A stretch of DNA of 64,000 bases from Podaxis mareebaensis (GCA_018524725.1 JAEUWP010000373.1:50223-114222); one strand, 5' to 3'. Counted from the first letter of the stretch, positions 1 through 10,870 are shown. Notes: generated by a model from the sequence alone, not told the origin. Numbers and translations are program-made.

Positions 1-2013
1 AGAATACCGACAACTAGAACGGGAAGGCCCTCTTACACCATATTCCTCCACGCAAGCACCCACACCAACTTATGCCGGTACATCGCCTGACCTAACCGAG
101 CTCGAACAAACGCATGCGAAGGATGGGTACCTGATCGTGAGCTTCGACAAGGGAAAGGGCGAAGACCCGAGAGAATGGGATAAAGGACGGAAATGGTAAG
201 CGACTTACCCTTTCGTGTTCGCTGACATTCTCGTGCTAAGTCTACGATTAGGCTGGTCACTCTAGGAACAGCGTTCCTCTGTCTCTCAGTCGCGTTAGGC
301 AGTTCCATCATCACCGGAGAGTATGTCCTCCCCACTTCAACTAAAATCAAATACTGATCATTTTGTAGTATGCGCGGTCCAGCACGCGACCTTGGCACAA
401 CTCAAATCATCGCCAACTTGACTGTAACGTGCTTCGTTATCGGTTTCGGTATTGGCCCGTTATTCCTTTCGCCGCTTTCGGAGCTTTATGGTCGTAGGCC
501 GATCTATATCGTCAGCGTGTTCTTGTTTTTCATTTTTACACTTCCGAGTGCGTTGGCGAAGAATCCTGCGACGTTGATTGTGGCGAGGCAGATTGCGGGT
601 ATTGCTGCTAGTGCGCCGGTGTGTAATATTGGTGGGAGGTAGGTTGAGGATTGTTGATTGGCAGTGCCTTGGATTTTGGGAACTGACGTGGAGGTGTTTA
701 GTATTTCGGATGTTTGGGCTGTGGAAGAGCGTGGTCTTCCTATGGCTGTCTTTTCGGCTACGTTGTTGTACGTCTCTTCTTTGCTTCGTCTCTCTCCTTC
801 CCAACACTCACACGTATCTCTAGCATCGGACCGTGTCTGGGTCCAATGATAGGCGGGTGGATTGGCGAGCGCGCTGGTTGGCGTTGGATCTGTACGTCGT
901 CTCACCTTATCCAAGTTTCCTTATCTGACACATGAATTCAGACTGGGTTCTATTCATCTTCTGCGGTTTTTGCTTCACCGTCACTTGCATCATCCCCGAA
1001 ACCCTCGCTCCCGTCATCCTTCGCAAAAAAGCCGAGACGCTCCGCAAAGAGACCGGGAACGACAAATATCGTACTCTGGAGGAGTTGGAGAGGCTGTCCT
1101 TCCAGGAAATGTTGAAGATCGCGTTGACGAGACCATTGATTATGTTGTTCACCGAGCCTATCGTGCTGTTCATGTCTTTCTGTAAGTCTCTTCCATCTTG
1201 ATTTTGTGGGACGTGCCTCATACTGATCACATTTCTTGGGTGCAGATCTGAGCTTCGTATATGCATTGTTGTACCTGATGTTCTTTGCGTTCCCGATCGC
1301 TTTCGAGGAAATCAGAGGGTTCGGTGGTGGTCTGACCGGTCTCACCTTCACTAGCATCATGGTACGCTGGACCCAGCCACGTTTAATCTCTCACAAAACT
1401 CATGAGTCTCTACAGATTGGTATATTCCTCGCAAGCTTTGTCATGCCCAAACAAGAGAAACTCTACGCCAAAGCAACACGTTATGGCCACTACCCGGAAG
1501 CTCGTCTCTTCCCGATGATGGCTGGTGCCTTGTACGTCCAACCCCCTCCTCAACGACCTACTGAAACAGTTAACTAACTCTACTTTCAAACCCAGCATCA
1601 TGCCCATTTCCCTCTTCATTTTCGCCTTCACAGGTGCTTACTCTTGGGTCCACTGGATCGCACCCTGCATCGCCGGTACCGTCTTCGGCTTTTCCATGAT
1701 CCTCCTCTACGTCTCCGCCAATTCATACATCATCGACTCCTACTCGGATTTCAGCGCTAGCGCTATGGCAGCCAAGACGTTTATGCGGTCTGAGATTGGT
1801 GCTGTCGTACCGTTGTTTGTGAATCCCATGTTTCATAATATGGGATTCCAGTGGGCTGGGTTGTTGTTGGCGTTGATTGGGTGTTTGATTGCGCCGATGC
1901 CGTTTGTGTTTTATAAGTGGGGTGAGAGTGTGAGGAGGAAGAGTAGGATGGCGAGTAAGGGTGTGAGGAGGAAGACGCCCCCGAGTTTGAATGAGAAGGT
2001 CGGGGAGTTGTAA
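1..2013 (+). CDS. MFS multidrug/polyamine-type exporter (5' partial)
   Basis: The 3' nine exons of a major facilitator superfamily proton antiporter of the DHA1 (12-helix drug/polyamine exporter) type, acting in the plasma or vacuolar membrane. Exons that close in frame: ..195, 252-320, 369-638, 702-767, 824-891, 942-1181, 1246-1361, 1416-1531, 1596-2013. The window opens inside the cytosolic N-terminal tail, which ends with the acidic-to-KW segment that usually precedes helix 1. Motif A (SPLSELYGRRPIY) follows helix 2 and motif C-like GPCLGPMIGGWIGERAGW lies in helix 5. A charged central loop (KKAETLRKETGND) separates the two six-helix halves, and the C-terminus is basic. Substrate cannot be read from sequence; the closest named families are fungal Tpo/Flr1-like exporters. 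The start codon lies outside the window. Confidence 0.9.
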
Positions 2014-2341
2014 AGTGTCGTTCGTTTTGGGTTTGTCGTTGTTCCTTCGTTTCTTTCGCTCGTTTTCTTTTTTCCCCTTTCTTTCTCTCCTTTCCCATAA
2101 ATGTACGCGGTACATGCTCGCTGGACCTTGCATGGTTTTTTCAATTTTGTACCACGCCCCTGTTAATTAGGTTTATTAATAGAAACATCCTTTAGACCTT
2201 ATCTTATCAAATTGCGAAAGAAGCAGGGTCACCACACTTCGGGAATCTTCACGAACTCGTCCCGTGAGCACCACATTTGCTTCCTTCAGCGTTATAACAC
2301 CGTCTTATGCAGCTGTGCACCTTGGTTCCCACCGTATCACT
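2014..2341. other. Intergenic, with duplicated DUF1917 5' flank
   Basis: No gene. From about 2195 onward the sequence matches the 5' flank of the second DUF1917 gene (about 3700-3891). The clearest shared stretch is 2230-2253 against 3756-3779 (one mismatch), followed by a shared CGTTATAAC element. The first gene has an upstream in-frame ATG at 2264, but the paralog has no equivalent. Confidence 0.7.
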
Positions 2342-3265
2342 ATGAATACCAACCACTCAGCAGACATCGACAATCCCCCTCCACCTCGTCCTCCAGGACG
2401 ACCTCACACAAAACCAGGGATCATAAACTGGGTCCCACCTCCCTCCGCATCTGAGTTCAAAGCAGGCCTATACAACCTCTACACCAACAACGATGGTCTG
2501 TGGGTTGTCCACGAGTGGAAAACCGGCAGGCCAGGGGCACGTATCGAACCATTCTACAAGCGTTGGCCTCCGAGTCGGACTAGCCAGCGTGGATGTGCCT
2601 GGATCGTCGTCGATCGTGGTGGGCTATCACCCGCGCTACTAGATTCGCCACGTGAGGTTGCACAGGCCAAATTGAAGAAGGACGTCGAAGGGTTGAAAGC
2701 GGAGTTCAACGATATCGTCAACAAGGCTGAAGGGTATGATGAAGAACTTGAAGGAGGGAGCTCGGAGGTGCAGGTGACGCCTGAGCTGATTGATGAATTG
2801 GCGGTCAAGTATGGTGTGTTGAGTGGGAAATGGATGGTCCATACGAAACCAGAGATGGTAGATACGCTGTGGCGAAAGATCGTGCGTGTGGTGGCGATTG
2901 ACAGAGGATATGGTGCTGTCAAAGTCTCTGCACGCAAAGTCATCGAACCCGATGACGCCGATTCTTTGCCTCGGCAACATCTCGACAATTTCGGAAAGGA
3001 CAAATCCAAGTGGCAAGGGGGCGTTCCGATCCCGGAAGAAGGGCACGTTATATGCGCGTATGTGGATGACTATACCAATAAACGTGAGGTGGACGAGTTG
3101 CGAAAGGCGCTGAGGGAACGTGCGGGGGTGTTCTGGAATATAGGGTTCAAGCCGGATGCGTATACGCATTTGGGGATATATAAGGGGAATAGGTGGAGCT
3201 TGAGGCCGAGCAGGTACCATGACACGGATTCTGGTACCGAAGGTCGTGGATTCGAGAAGAATTGA
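2342..3265 (+). CDS. DUF1917 / UPF0696 (BLES03-like) protein, copy A
   Basis: Single-exon, 307 residues from the chosen start. The proline-rich N-terminus is followed by a conserved W-x-P-P-x-x-x-E-F segment, PPSRTSQRGCAW (near residue 85), a GKWMVHTKPEMVDTLW block, GYGAVKVSARK, HVICAYVDDYT and a C-terminal DAYTHLGIYKGN plus SRYHDTD. The order GKW(M)V...W..I, AKVS, HVICVY..D(F/Y)T, Y.PD.YT.LGIY is the signature of DUF1917 (UPF0696, human C11orf68/BLES03), whose solved member has an eIF4E-like fold; biochemical function is not established. The ATG at 2342 is preferred to 2264 because the tandem paralog starts at the equivalent position. The gene sits 626 bases upstream of its duplicate in the same orientation. 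Confidence 0.8.
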   Translation: MNTNHSADIDNPPPPRPPGRPHTKPGIINWVPPPSASEFKAGLYNLYTNNDGLWVVHEWKTGRPGARIEPFYKRWPPSRTSQRGCAWIVVDRGGLSPALLDSPREVAQAKLKKDVEGLKAEFNDIVNKAEGYDEELEGGSSEVQVTPELIDELAVKYGVLSGKWMVHTKPEMVDTLWRKIVRVVAIDRGYGAVKVSARKVIEPDDADSLPRQHLDNFGKDKSKWQGGVPIPEEGHVICAYVDDYTNKREVDELRKALRERAGVFWNIGFKPDAYTHLGIYKGNRWSLRPSRYHDTDSGTEGRGFEKN

Positions 3266-3891
3266 ACGACGGGTGAGTGGGAGCGGGTCGAGCCAAGATG
3301 GGCTTTTGATTTCCTGCTCCCGCAACCTGAATATGCAACGAATCTGCTGTATTTTAGTTGTACAATATCGTGTTTATGTGTTTGAACATGTTCACTGCTG
3401 CTTGCGACTAAGACCCCCGAGTTCGGAGCACTAACGCACCGCCCGCAAACATGCTAAGATGCTAAGCAGTCGTGATAACCAACCGCACTATGTACCCACA
3501 GATTTATCCAAGTTCCGTCATTTCATGCGGCTGGAACAGGATTGTAGACCTGGATGCAAAGGCTGGTTGTGACCTGCCAACTGCTTCGGAGCCTGACGTT
3601 GCCATTCTCTTCCACCAGTGTAAGTGCCCACAAGCGCAATAAATTGTGCTTATATTGTTCATTATCTATAGAAGCAACCAAGTCTATTGATAGAAGCATT
3701 AACAACATCTTATCTTGCGAGTCGATGCTGTGAAAGAAGCGCCTCCTGGCCCACTCACCACATTTCGGGAATCTTCACGTGGGCACCAGACAACGACCTT
3801 CGACGTTATAACGCCGCAGGATATCAATCCCACTGTGTACATTCTTGCCCACGAACCCAACTCATTACCTACCACACGATTGTGAGCGTCG
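3266..3891. other. Intergenic between tandem DUF1917 copies
   Basis: Holds the 3' flank of copy A, a degenerate tRNA-like sequence on the minus strand (3413-3497, listed separately) and, from about 3700, the duplicated 5' flank of copy B. No protein-coding signal. Confidence 0.6.
3413..3497 (-). pseudogene. Degenerate tRNA-Ala-like sequence
   Basis: Read on the minus strand from 3497, it starts GGGTACATAG and continues GTTGGTTATCACG (D arm and A box), then CTTAGCAT, which gives an AGC anticodon in a normal loop, then a spacer of about 12 bases repeating CTTAGCATG, then GCGGGC closing the anticodon stem with one weak pair. The T arm is only recognisable as TCCGAACTCGGG and the 3' acceptor strand is absent. 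Related copies lie at 9261-9348 and 27794-27880. Most likely a pseudogene of an intron-containing tRNA-Ala, or a tRNA-derived SINE remnant. Confidence 0.45.
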
Positions 3892-4800
3892 ATGAACACG
3901 CAGACCTCCACTCCTCCTCACCCGCCAGGACTACCCCACCCTCACTCTAAACCAGCATCCGCATCTATAAAGTGGGTTCCACCTCCCTCAGAGTCCGAGT
4001 TTGAGGCAGACCTCTACGACCTCTACACCGATGCAGAGGGCCTCTGGGTAATCCACCGTTGGAAACCCGAGGAGCCCATCACGCAAGTTGAGCCGTTCTA
4101 CAAGCGTTGGCCCCCAAGCCGAACTAGCGCCCGCGGGTGTGCATGGATCTCTGTTAGTTGCGGCTTACTGTCTCCTACGTTACGAGCGTTGCCCCGGGAG
4201 GTTGTACGGGACAAGTTAAAGAGAGACGTCGAGGGGTTGAAAGCGGAGTTTAATAGCATTGTCGGAGAGGATGTAGAGGGTGAACCAGGAGCAGAGGTGA
4301 AGAACTCGAAAGTGACACCTGAGATGATTGATGCATTGGCGGTCAAGTATGGTGTGTTGAGTGGGAAGTGGCTGGTCTATGCGAAACCGGAGGATATAGA
4401 CAGGTTATGGCAAAAAGTCGTGCGTGTTATGGCAGTTGACAGAGGATACGGCTCTGCCAAAGTGTCTGCACGCAAGATCATCGAACCCGATGATGTCGAT
4501 CTGCCCCAACAACATGTTGATAATCTCAACAAGGACGAATCCGAGTGGGATGGAGGTGTGCCAGACCCAGAGGAGGGACACGTCATATGTGTATATGTCG
4601 ATGACTATACGAACAAACGCGAGGTTGACGAGTTGAGGAAGGCGCTACGGTTGCGCGCGGGAGTGTTCTGGAAGATCGGGTTCAAGTCGGATGCGTATAC
4701 ACATTTAAGGATATATAAGGGAAATAGGTGGGGGTTGAGGCCGAGCAGGTATCACGATACAGATTACGAGACTGGAGGTCGTGGATTCGGGAGGAACTGA
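3892..4800 (+). CDS. DUF1917 / UPF0696 (BLES03-like) protein, copy B
   Basis: Single-exon, 302 residues, tandem paralog of the gene at 2342-3265. The two align end to end: PPSESEFEADLYDLYTDAEG, EPFYKRWPPSRTS.RGCAW, the central VKYGVLSGKW block, VRVMAVDRGYGSAKVSARK, HVICVYVDDYTNKREVDEL and the C-terminal THLRIYKGNRW. They differ mostly in the proline-rich N-terminus and in the acidic linker near residues 115-145. The family is DUF1917 (UPF0696), eIF4E-like fold, role unknown. Both copies keep the same start, stop region and length, so both look functional. The duplication includes at least 150 bases of upstream DNA, so they may be co-regulated. Confidence 0.8.
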   Translation: MNTQTSTPPHPPGLPHPHSKPASASIKWVPPPSESEFEADLYDLYTDAEGLWVIHRWKPEEPITQVEPFYKRWPPSRTSARGCAWISVSCGLLSPTLRALPREVVRDKLKRDVEGLKAEFNSIVGEDVEGEPGAEVKNSKVTPEMIDALAVKYGVLSGKWLVYAKPEDIDRLWQKVVRVMAVDRGYGSAKVSARKIIEPDDVDLPQQHVDNLNKDESEWDGGVPDPEEGHVICVYVDDYTNKREVDELRKALRLRAGVFWKIGFKSDAYTHLRIYKGNRWGLRPSRYHDTDYETGGRGFGRN

Positions 4801-5578
4801 GGCTTTCAATGGGTGAGGGAGCGGGCGCGCCAGGATGGGTGTTCGGTTTTGCCCTCTCACCAATTGAAGGCTGGAATACTTATACATAAACACAGCAAAT
4901 CTTGAATGTACAAATATCAGATATTGCCGTCGAAACGTGTTTCCAGAACCATGAATCCGAATAAGACCCGAAGCTGTGGGATTGCATCTTGACTCAAAAC
5001 ACAGTCTTTGACAACTTGCGACCAAAAGCGCAAGTGCTGGAGGAAGGGGATATTTCACGCCGTGGGATTGGTCAGACCCGGGAAGAACAAGCATCTGACC
5101 AGATAGGGAGCGGTGAAGATCCCATTATACGACCTCCATATTCACATCACCCTCACAAATATCGCTGAGACTTCAGCAGTCCGGCGATATGCCCCTCGCG
5201 ACGCTAATGAGAACAACCCGATCTTGGTGCTGTTCTTGGAATCACCCAAAGTCGGCGATGCTGGCGTCCAGCGGCAATGGCGAAAGACGGTCCTATGTCA
5301 ATGATGTTTCCGAAGAGGACACCGAGGGAATCTCGCATGCATGTTCTGAGCTCTGGATACGGCGTACCATGGATAGATTGCTGTACTCCAGCTTCTTCAA
5401 CGCCTAACATCTTCACTTCAGGCGAAACAAAAACTAAAAATATACATTTCACTCCGAGCCGACAGTCACTTTTTTTGGGTTTCCATACAACGTACATACA
5501 GAGCACAAGACATCAAACACTCGGAACATTCGTTTCGTTACTTGAAGCTGGGATTGGTCGTTGAGATCATCGGTTGTC
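4801..5578. other. Intergenic, convergent 3' flanks
   Basis: Between the convergent ends of DUF1917 copy B and the minus-strand secreted-protein gene. Short open frames here lack domain or composition support. I see nothing else in it. Confidence 0.5.
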
Positions 5579-5809
5579 CTAGTACTTATAGTCTTTGCCG
5601 TGATCCTTGTCGTCCTTGCCATGATCCTTGTCGTCCTTGCAGCAAGTCCAGCACTTGCCGTAGCGGACAGGGCTCCATTTGTCAGGGCACTTGAACTTGT
5701 GGTCCCGACAGATGCGTTGACAATGACGATCTTTCGGGTAGTCGTCAGCAACTACGCCCTGGGCCATCAACAAGAGGAGGGTGGTGGCGATGGCGAGGAT
5801 TGACTTCAT
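5579..5809 (-). CDS. Small secreted cysteine-rich protein (CWTCC family), KDHG tail
   Basis: 76 residues. The N-terminus (MKSILAIATTLLLLMAQGVVA) is a clear secretory signal peptide with cleavage likely near residue 20. The mature part carries six cysteines spaced C-x3-C-x6-C-x11-C-W-T-C-C, with a tryptophan four positions after the third cysteine. The tail is a lysine/aspartate/histidine low-complexity run repeating KDDKDHG. ATG 5809 is chosen over the in-frame ATG at 5866 because it begins the signal peptide and sits two bases after a CTAG splice acceptor of a 5'UTR intron, as in the paralog at 29739. I do not recognise the family; six cysteines suggest three disulfides in an extracellular miniprotein. 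Closest relative here is the gene at 29739-29975, including its upstream DNA. Confidence 0.75.
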   Translation of the reverse strand: MKSILAIATTLLLLMAQGVVADDYPKDRHCQRICRDHKFKCPDKWSPVRYGKCWTCCKDDKDHGKDDKDHGKDYKY

Positions 5810-6011
5810 TTCTAGGTAAGATTTGAGCGAGTTTGATCGACAATCAAACCACTTAGATGGTGGCAAACCTGATGTTTAGGATGTGCCTATACAAAGAAGG
5901 AAATTGTGAGTCCTCTGCCTAGCTGAGATGAGATGAAACAACTTACAAAGGTCAACTGTGGGTAGGAGCGATTGCTGGAGAAAAGGCGAAGGATTCGAGG
6001 GCCTTTTATCC
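5810..6011 (-). promoter_or_regulatory. Promoter and 5'UTR intron of CWTCC gene
   Basis: Read on the minus strand: a TATA-like GGATAAAAGG (6011-6002), then a CTCGA and CTTTTCTCCAGCAATC leader, a GTAAGT donor near 5949, and a CTAG acceptor two bases before the ATG. The same order (GGATAAAAGG, CTCGA, TTTCTCCAACAGTC, then CTAG-AA-ATG) precedes the gene at 29739, so the element is conserved between paralogs. Confidence 0.55.
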
Positions 6012-7951
6012 CTTTTTTGCTGACCAGACATAGCAATAACACGAGTTAGGTATGTTCTCTAACTCCGCTGCCTCATTGTGACAGGATGGATTTTAGGCTG
6101 CGATTGCGGCTTGGCATACACCAGAAATACATACGCGGCGCTGTGAGCGTTGAAGGTACTCGGACAGTCGACATACTGGAGATTAGGGGCATACGTCACT
6201 CGCAGTCCCCATGCGGATCTCGGGAATGTTCAACTTTCCTCGAAGGTTGAACGGGAATTATGATCCTTTTCTGTTCTGCAACGGTGTTGTGCGCTCTGGA
6301 TGCTTACATTCTTTCCGTTCCTAGGCTGTCCTCGCCAAGGTATCTCTGGGCATGGAGGTACGAGACTCCTTGCTCCTTGTGCTTCTAGCGCAGAATGAAC
6401 AGCTGCCCAGTTATTTTTGTCGTGGTATTTTTCCCCCCACCACCTCGAGGGTGAGCTCCACGGTGCATTCGCTACCGGAGTAACTCATTTCGTACCTTCA
6501 TCCACATTGGACTATATCCAAGCTGAAGGATAGGGGATTATTCCCAGAAATGCTCGTTCACGCAATCCCACAATCGTCGCCATAAACGGTCTTGTAAACT
6601 CCGGTACCGTCACAACGAAATGTGCACTTCTCTTCACTTATCCCTGCCAAAGTGACACATAAGAACCCCATCAAACAGACTATGCCATGAGGCATGGGAT
6701 CCTGGCTGTCTGTATCGTACTGTGAATTCCAGACGTCTCGTGACAGTGGCGATGGTGAGGGTGTACTTCGTGCCCTGGAACATTTCGAGTCACTTTGACA
6801 GTCATGAAACTTCAGTGAGCGTGGGTGAATCCAAATGTATTGAGTGAATGATCGACGTTTGGAAGGATTCCAAGTAGCAACTTACGGAGGTAGACGGCTT
6901 TGGTTTAGGTATTGAGGGGCATTCGTCGCTGCGAGCCCATCAACAAGTCGAGTTTTCTTTGCGAGCCCTGGCTATCAGTCTCGGTTCCCTTTTGGATATT
7001 TTTGGTTTTTGTAGTAACAAGTCTGAGGTAATTCGTTGACGTCACCACCCCTTTGCCTCCTTTTCTCTCTTTAGGAGTTTGCCAAAGGAAATGAGGGCAT
7101 CAGAAGAGGAAATCCTAAACTATTGATGCGCCGCTTAGGACAGTTCATGTTTCCTTGAAACTCTTGTGGCGAGGAACAGAGATTGAACACCGTGCTTCTA
7201 GACTGCAATATTTTTCATTTGGTGGCTGAAAAGACATCTATGACTTTTGCGTGGGTCCAAAGAAACTGGGGAAGGCACTAGTGAAAGTGGAAAGTGTCTA
7301 TAAATATCAAAATGTAATATCAAAATCACATGGCGGAAGCTCAGGAGAAATTGAATATGGCCTAGTCCAGTTACTCGCCTACAAAGTTGTCACGGGGGCT
7401 ACGTCGAAACACCTCCCGGAGCTGGTTGGTGCTGGGCGATGTACTCAATCTCAGAACTTATACAAATATCCGGCGATTTTCACTCAAGATTGAAATATTC
7501 GCGTCCAATATTCAGACATGCTTGACCTATGCCCCTCCAGTTCCGCCTCTCACTTGAGCGCCGCTTCCCAGGATATTCGCAACAAACTCGACATATAGGG
7601 GTTAGCAAATGTTGTACGTTAACATCAGGTGGATCCGGGAAACGTTAAGGGCAGGTCAGCAATTACGAATGATTCAGGTGAAAATACGGCGGCATCGCAA
7701 ATCACTGTCACAATCCTTGACAGACAGTGCCTCCAAATAGACGTCGATCAAAAGTCTAAAGTTAGACAGGTGTTCACCTCGGGGTTTCTCCGCATAACCT
7801 GATATTCACTGGGGCCCAGAGGCGGGTGGAGAAGACTGTCACGGTTGGATAGAATCCTTGCATTCAATACATTACATAGCATACAACCTGATTCTATTTC
7901 TACTGCTCCGACTCTCTTACTCCACTGAGTGCCAACAGTAAATTCACATCA
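6012..7951. other. Gene-poor region with duplicated upstream block
   Basis: No convincing gene. Positions about 6245-6440 resemble, in inverted orientation, 29130-29300: both contain GAACGG(G/A)AATT, TGTGCGCT and GTGCTTCTAGC-C-A-A-A/G-A-A-GAACA. Each block lies about 440-630 bases upstream of a CWTCC gene and points away from it, so they are parts of one duplicated gene-plus-promoter segment. A 240-base open frame at 7251-7493 has no features of a gene. The remainder shows nothing I can name. Confidence 0.5.
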
Positions 7952-8170
7952 TTAAATGCTGTAGCCATAAGTGGGATATGACTTAGGATCTTGGCGACAG
8001 GTCCGGCAATTCCCACTCTTGTACGGGCTCCACCCTTCAGAATAAGTGGGTTTGTCAGCAGAGCATATCTTGAGGCACATGCGCGCTGGAAGCCGCCATC
8101 CTCAACCAGCATTGACAACGGAGGCTTGTGCGGCAAACACAGCAGTGATAAAAGTAGAGATAGACTTCAT
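7952..8170 (-). pseudogene. Decayed CWTCC-family secreted protein gene
   Basis: In one continuous frame the minus strand encodes a signal peptide (MKSISTFITAVFAAQASVV..) followed after residue 22 by a TGA stop, then CLKIC, GWSPYKSGN and CRTCR, ending TYGYSI. The spacing is exactly that of the family (C-x3-C-x6-[C]-x11-C-x2-C-[C]), but the third cysteine reads Tyr, the Trp of CWTCC reads Arg and the last Cys reads Arg. All three substitutions can arise by single transitions. A GGATAAAAG box lies upstream (8350-8342) as in working members. An intron covering the TGA cannot be excluded, but no good splice sites frame it and other members have no coding intron. Confidence 0.7.
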
Positions 8171-9260
8171 GATATCTATAGGGACGTGAACATTACTAGT
8201 GGCCACGACCGGGGAGTCTAATGGAACTGGGACTGTTTGGAGATTTCCTGGGTAGTGAGTGTTAAGCTGTAAGGAAGGGGCGTTGCTTACCGATGATGCT
8301 TGCTAAGGTGGTACTGAAAACAGCGGTTGATATTCAAACGGCTTTTATCCCTCGTCCGCCGAAACCTCTTAGTACGGGAATGGTGCGTGAATAGCTGAGG
8401 AGCTGATTCAAATCTGGTAAAAGCCTGAGCTATTCTGCTTCACGGTGCTAGACTGGAAGGTGTGCACCCTATTGAGTGTGTTAGGGCACGTCTTCCATTC
8501 TTGGGACCAGCGGCTCTACTGGCTGGCTCGGCGCGATAGGAATGGTATATGTGGGGATGAGGCGGCGGCGTAGAAATGCGATGTGAGGGCTCACGGCAGG
8601 CGGCATGACGCTCATTCTACATATTTCGCGGAGTCTCTCGTACCTACTAGAGCACTATCTCGTAGAGCTGAATAACATGCATTTGGGAGTTACGCTAAGA
8701 TTATACCAACACAGATCTTAAACGACTGCACAAGTCAGCTGGGCTTGTTGCTCGGGAGGGGAGCCCCTATCTCTATTACGATGATAGATTGAACGGTCGC
8801 CGGACCCCTGTCATAGTGACTATGAAAATTGTGCATCGTGCTAGTTGTTATTCCAAATTCCTCGTTCTATGTGAAACATCTGTCGTAAGTATTGAACCGC
8901 ATTCTCCGCCATGCAGTATGCTCACACTCACGTCATTGTAACCCGAGTGTTATACCTGAAATATGTGGAGGCCAAACGCGTCAGAGGCATCCATTCATGG
9001 AGAGGGAGCTATCCACAAAGGTCTCCCTGGCTCTATGATTATGTAGTAGACCATCGTAGCCATGTCGTTTCCGCATACACTGTGTAGGAACTCTGGTGGA
9101 ATTTGGCAGGAGGGTGGTCTCTCAGTGTTCAATATTCGGCAGGGATCCCACTATCTGTTACTCGTTTATTACCTTGGAGACCTAGGCTAAGTCAATGATG
9201 GCAAGGCAGATAAAGCAAGTGGTGACACCAACAAAATATCCTGTAGGGCCATCGGTGCAT
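8171..9260. other. Intergenic, promoter remnant then featureless
   Basis: Begins with the 5' flank of the pseudogene at 7952-8170, including a TATA-like GGATAAAAG on the minus strand at 8350-8342. Beyond about 8400 I see no coding, RNA or repeat signal. Confidence 0.45.
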
Positions 9261-9348
9261 TGGGCACACCCGGGATTGAACGGGCAACGCCAGCAAATGG
9301 CATGCTAAAATACTAAGCGGGCGTGATAACCAACTATACCATGTGCCC
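9261..9348 (-). tRNA. tRNA-Ala-like gene or tRNA pseudogene with intron
   Basis: Minus strand, 88 bases. The acceptor stem is a perfect 7-bp pair (GGGCACA with TGTGCCC) plus discriminator A. The D arm is GGTATAGTTGGTTATCAC (A box), the anticodon stem starts GCCCGC and the T arm holds GTTCAATCC (B box). The T stem is one base short (CCCG/CGGG). The anticodon position reads AGT where the 3413-3497 copy reads AGC, with TTTTAGCATG following as in a short intron. A TTTT run lies about 20 bases downstream. The base deletion and anticodon change suggest a decaying tRNA-Ala; a tRNA-derived SINE head is an alternative. Confidence 0.4.
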
Positions 9349-10366
9349 ATGAACTTATTTGAGCGCTATTATTTCGGGGGGGGGACAAAATGGTGAGTCT
9401 GTGCAACGGCTTGCTAGGTGCTTTAGCAGTTATTACAAGATGTCCAAGAGCCACCAAACTGCTTCTACCGCTGTCATACCCTTAGCCCCGGTACTTACAC
9501 CTGCTGGGAATAATTACGCAAGTACCAGAAGGATTGGTGCTGTAGGGTAAAAGCGAGTAGGAAAGAAAATGTATTGTCGTTTGCAAAAAGTGTCTAGAGA
9601 ATCTACGCCGAATCTGAATAAAGGATACTCAGTTCTCCTGTGCTCCTGTTTAAAGCACAAAATAAGTAATTGTAAAGGCATCGACACATAGTCACTTCGA
9701 CACCCTCGCAAGACTGTAGAGACCGACGATCGGTTGCTCGTGAAAACGGCAACCTCACGTCACCCTCTGACTAGCCAAACGCGGGACACCACCTGTCGGA
9801 GCGCCCGTCGTCGAGCCGCCCATCGCCACCTTTGGAACACTTTATTTAAGTTTTGAATCCTTTCGTCGTCGTTCCTGTTTGCATTCACTTTCTACATTTC
9901 TTCCGTTGTCACCTGCTGCATGATTATAGTCTGACTTATTGTCCAATGTGTATTGGTATTTTAACGAGTATGCCTTGTGATCTTCAGCCAATATTTCAGT
10001 CCATTCCTTCTCCGTTTTGCTCCCGCCCTCCTGTTCTGTGTTTGATAGTGTACATTATCTGTTTTGCCTTCAGGTTTCCTTAAATCTCCAAGCCTTATTG
10101 CTTTATTTCATCTCTCGGCCAATTTTAGCTTAGCTGCCTTCCGTTTCGCCTCCTCTATGCCCTCCTACTTTGAGATCCCCTTTTTCTGAACCTCTAACGG
10201 AGGTTATCACTCTTCAAGACCTTTAATTATACCATCAGCTTTTCGGAAATCATGGATCGGCAGAGATCCCCAAAAATCAACTGGAAGCTTAACGCATGGC
10301 ACGCTTGGGATCGAATCAAGCACCACTCTCGACTTTTGTTTTTGAGTGTCTAAACGGTAAACATAT
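9349..10366. other. Intergenic; left flank of the transposon with B-box-like tRNA half
   Basis: No gene supported. A frame at 9853-10083 lies in T-rich DNA and lacks gene character. Immediately left of the transposon (about 10289-10366, minus strand) is a tRNA-3'-half-like sequence: CTTGATTCGATCCCAAG forms a T arm with a B box, followed by GCGTGCC. Its candidate 5' half lies on the other side of the transposon (about 22700-22740). Confidence 0.45.
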
Positions 10367-10388
10367 GGCGGCTATTTTGTCAAAAAAT
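10367..10388 (+). repeat. Left terminal inverted repeat
   Basis: Core GGCTATTTTGTCAAAAAAT pairs with the right terminus, read inward as GGTTATTTTGTAAAAAAAT, with two mismatches over 19 positions. CATAT lies immediately outside. Confidence 0.7.
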
Positions 10389-10621
10389 ATGGAGCCAAAT
10401 CGAAGAAAAATGATTCTAAAAACATGATTCTACACTTGCTAAAACATGAATACTTGAATTTGGCCACTTCTAGTTTCGTGATCTAGTAGTACCCAGGCTC
10501 AGAGAAACTGAAAGTGTGTTATTGTGTCTCAGCCTAGAATGAATTTGGTTAATCTCAGCTTAGAAAAAACATACACTTGTTATTTGAAGTCAGATGAAAT
10601 AGCAATTAGTTGATTTAGAAA

Positions 10622-10870
10622 CTCCAAAAGCACAAACTTAGTTTTTGATGACTTCCGAGAATGTGAACTTGATTTTGATGGCATCCGAAAACATGAACTT
10701 AATTTTTGATGACCTCTGAAAACACAAACTTTGATTTTGATGGCACCCGAAAACATGAACTTGATTTTGATGGCATCCAAAAACATGAACTTGATTTTGG
10801 AGAATCTCTGAAAACACAAACCTGGCATTTGAGCTGTCTGAAAACATGAGGTTTTGTGATATTCTTTTCC
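10622..10870 (-). repeat. Left subterminal tandem array (~30-bp units)
   Basis: About seven imperfect units with core GAAAACATGAACTTGATTTT on the plus strand. The core is the reverse complement of the unit repeated in the right array (22112-22345). Open frames across this array are artefacts of the repeat. Such arrays are typical transposase-binding regions (inference). Confidence 0.75.

Noticed and set aside
9853..10083. 76-codon open frame rich in Cys, Phe and Leu
   Set aside because: Lies in T-rich DNA with no start context, domain or splice support.
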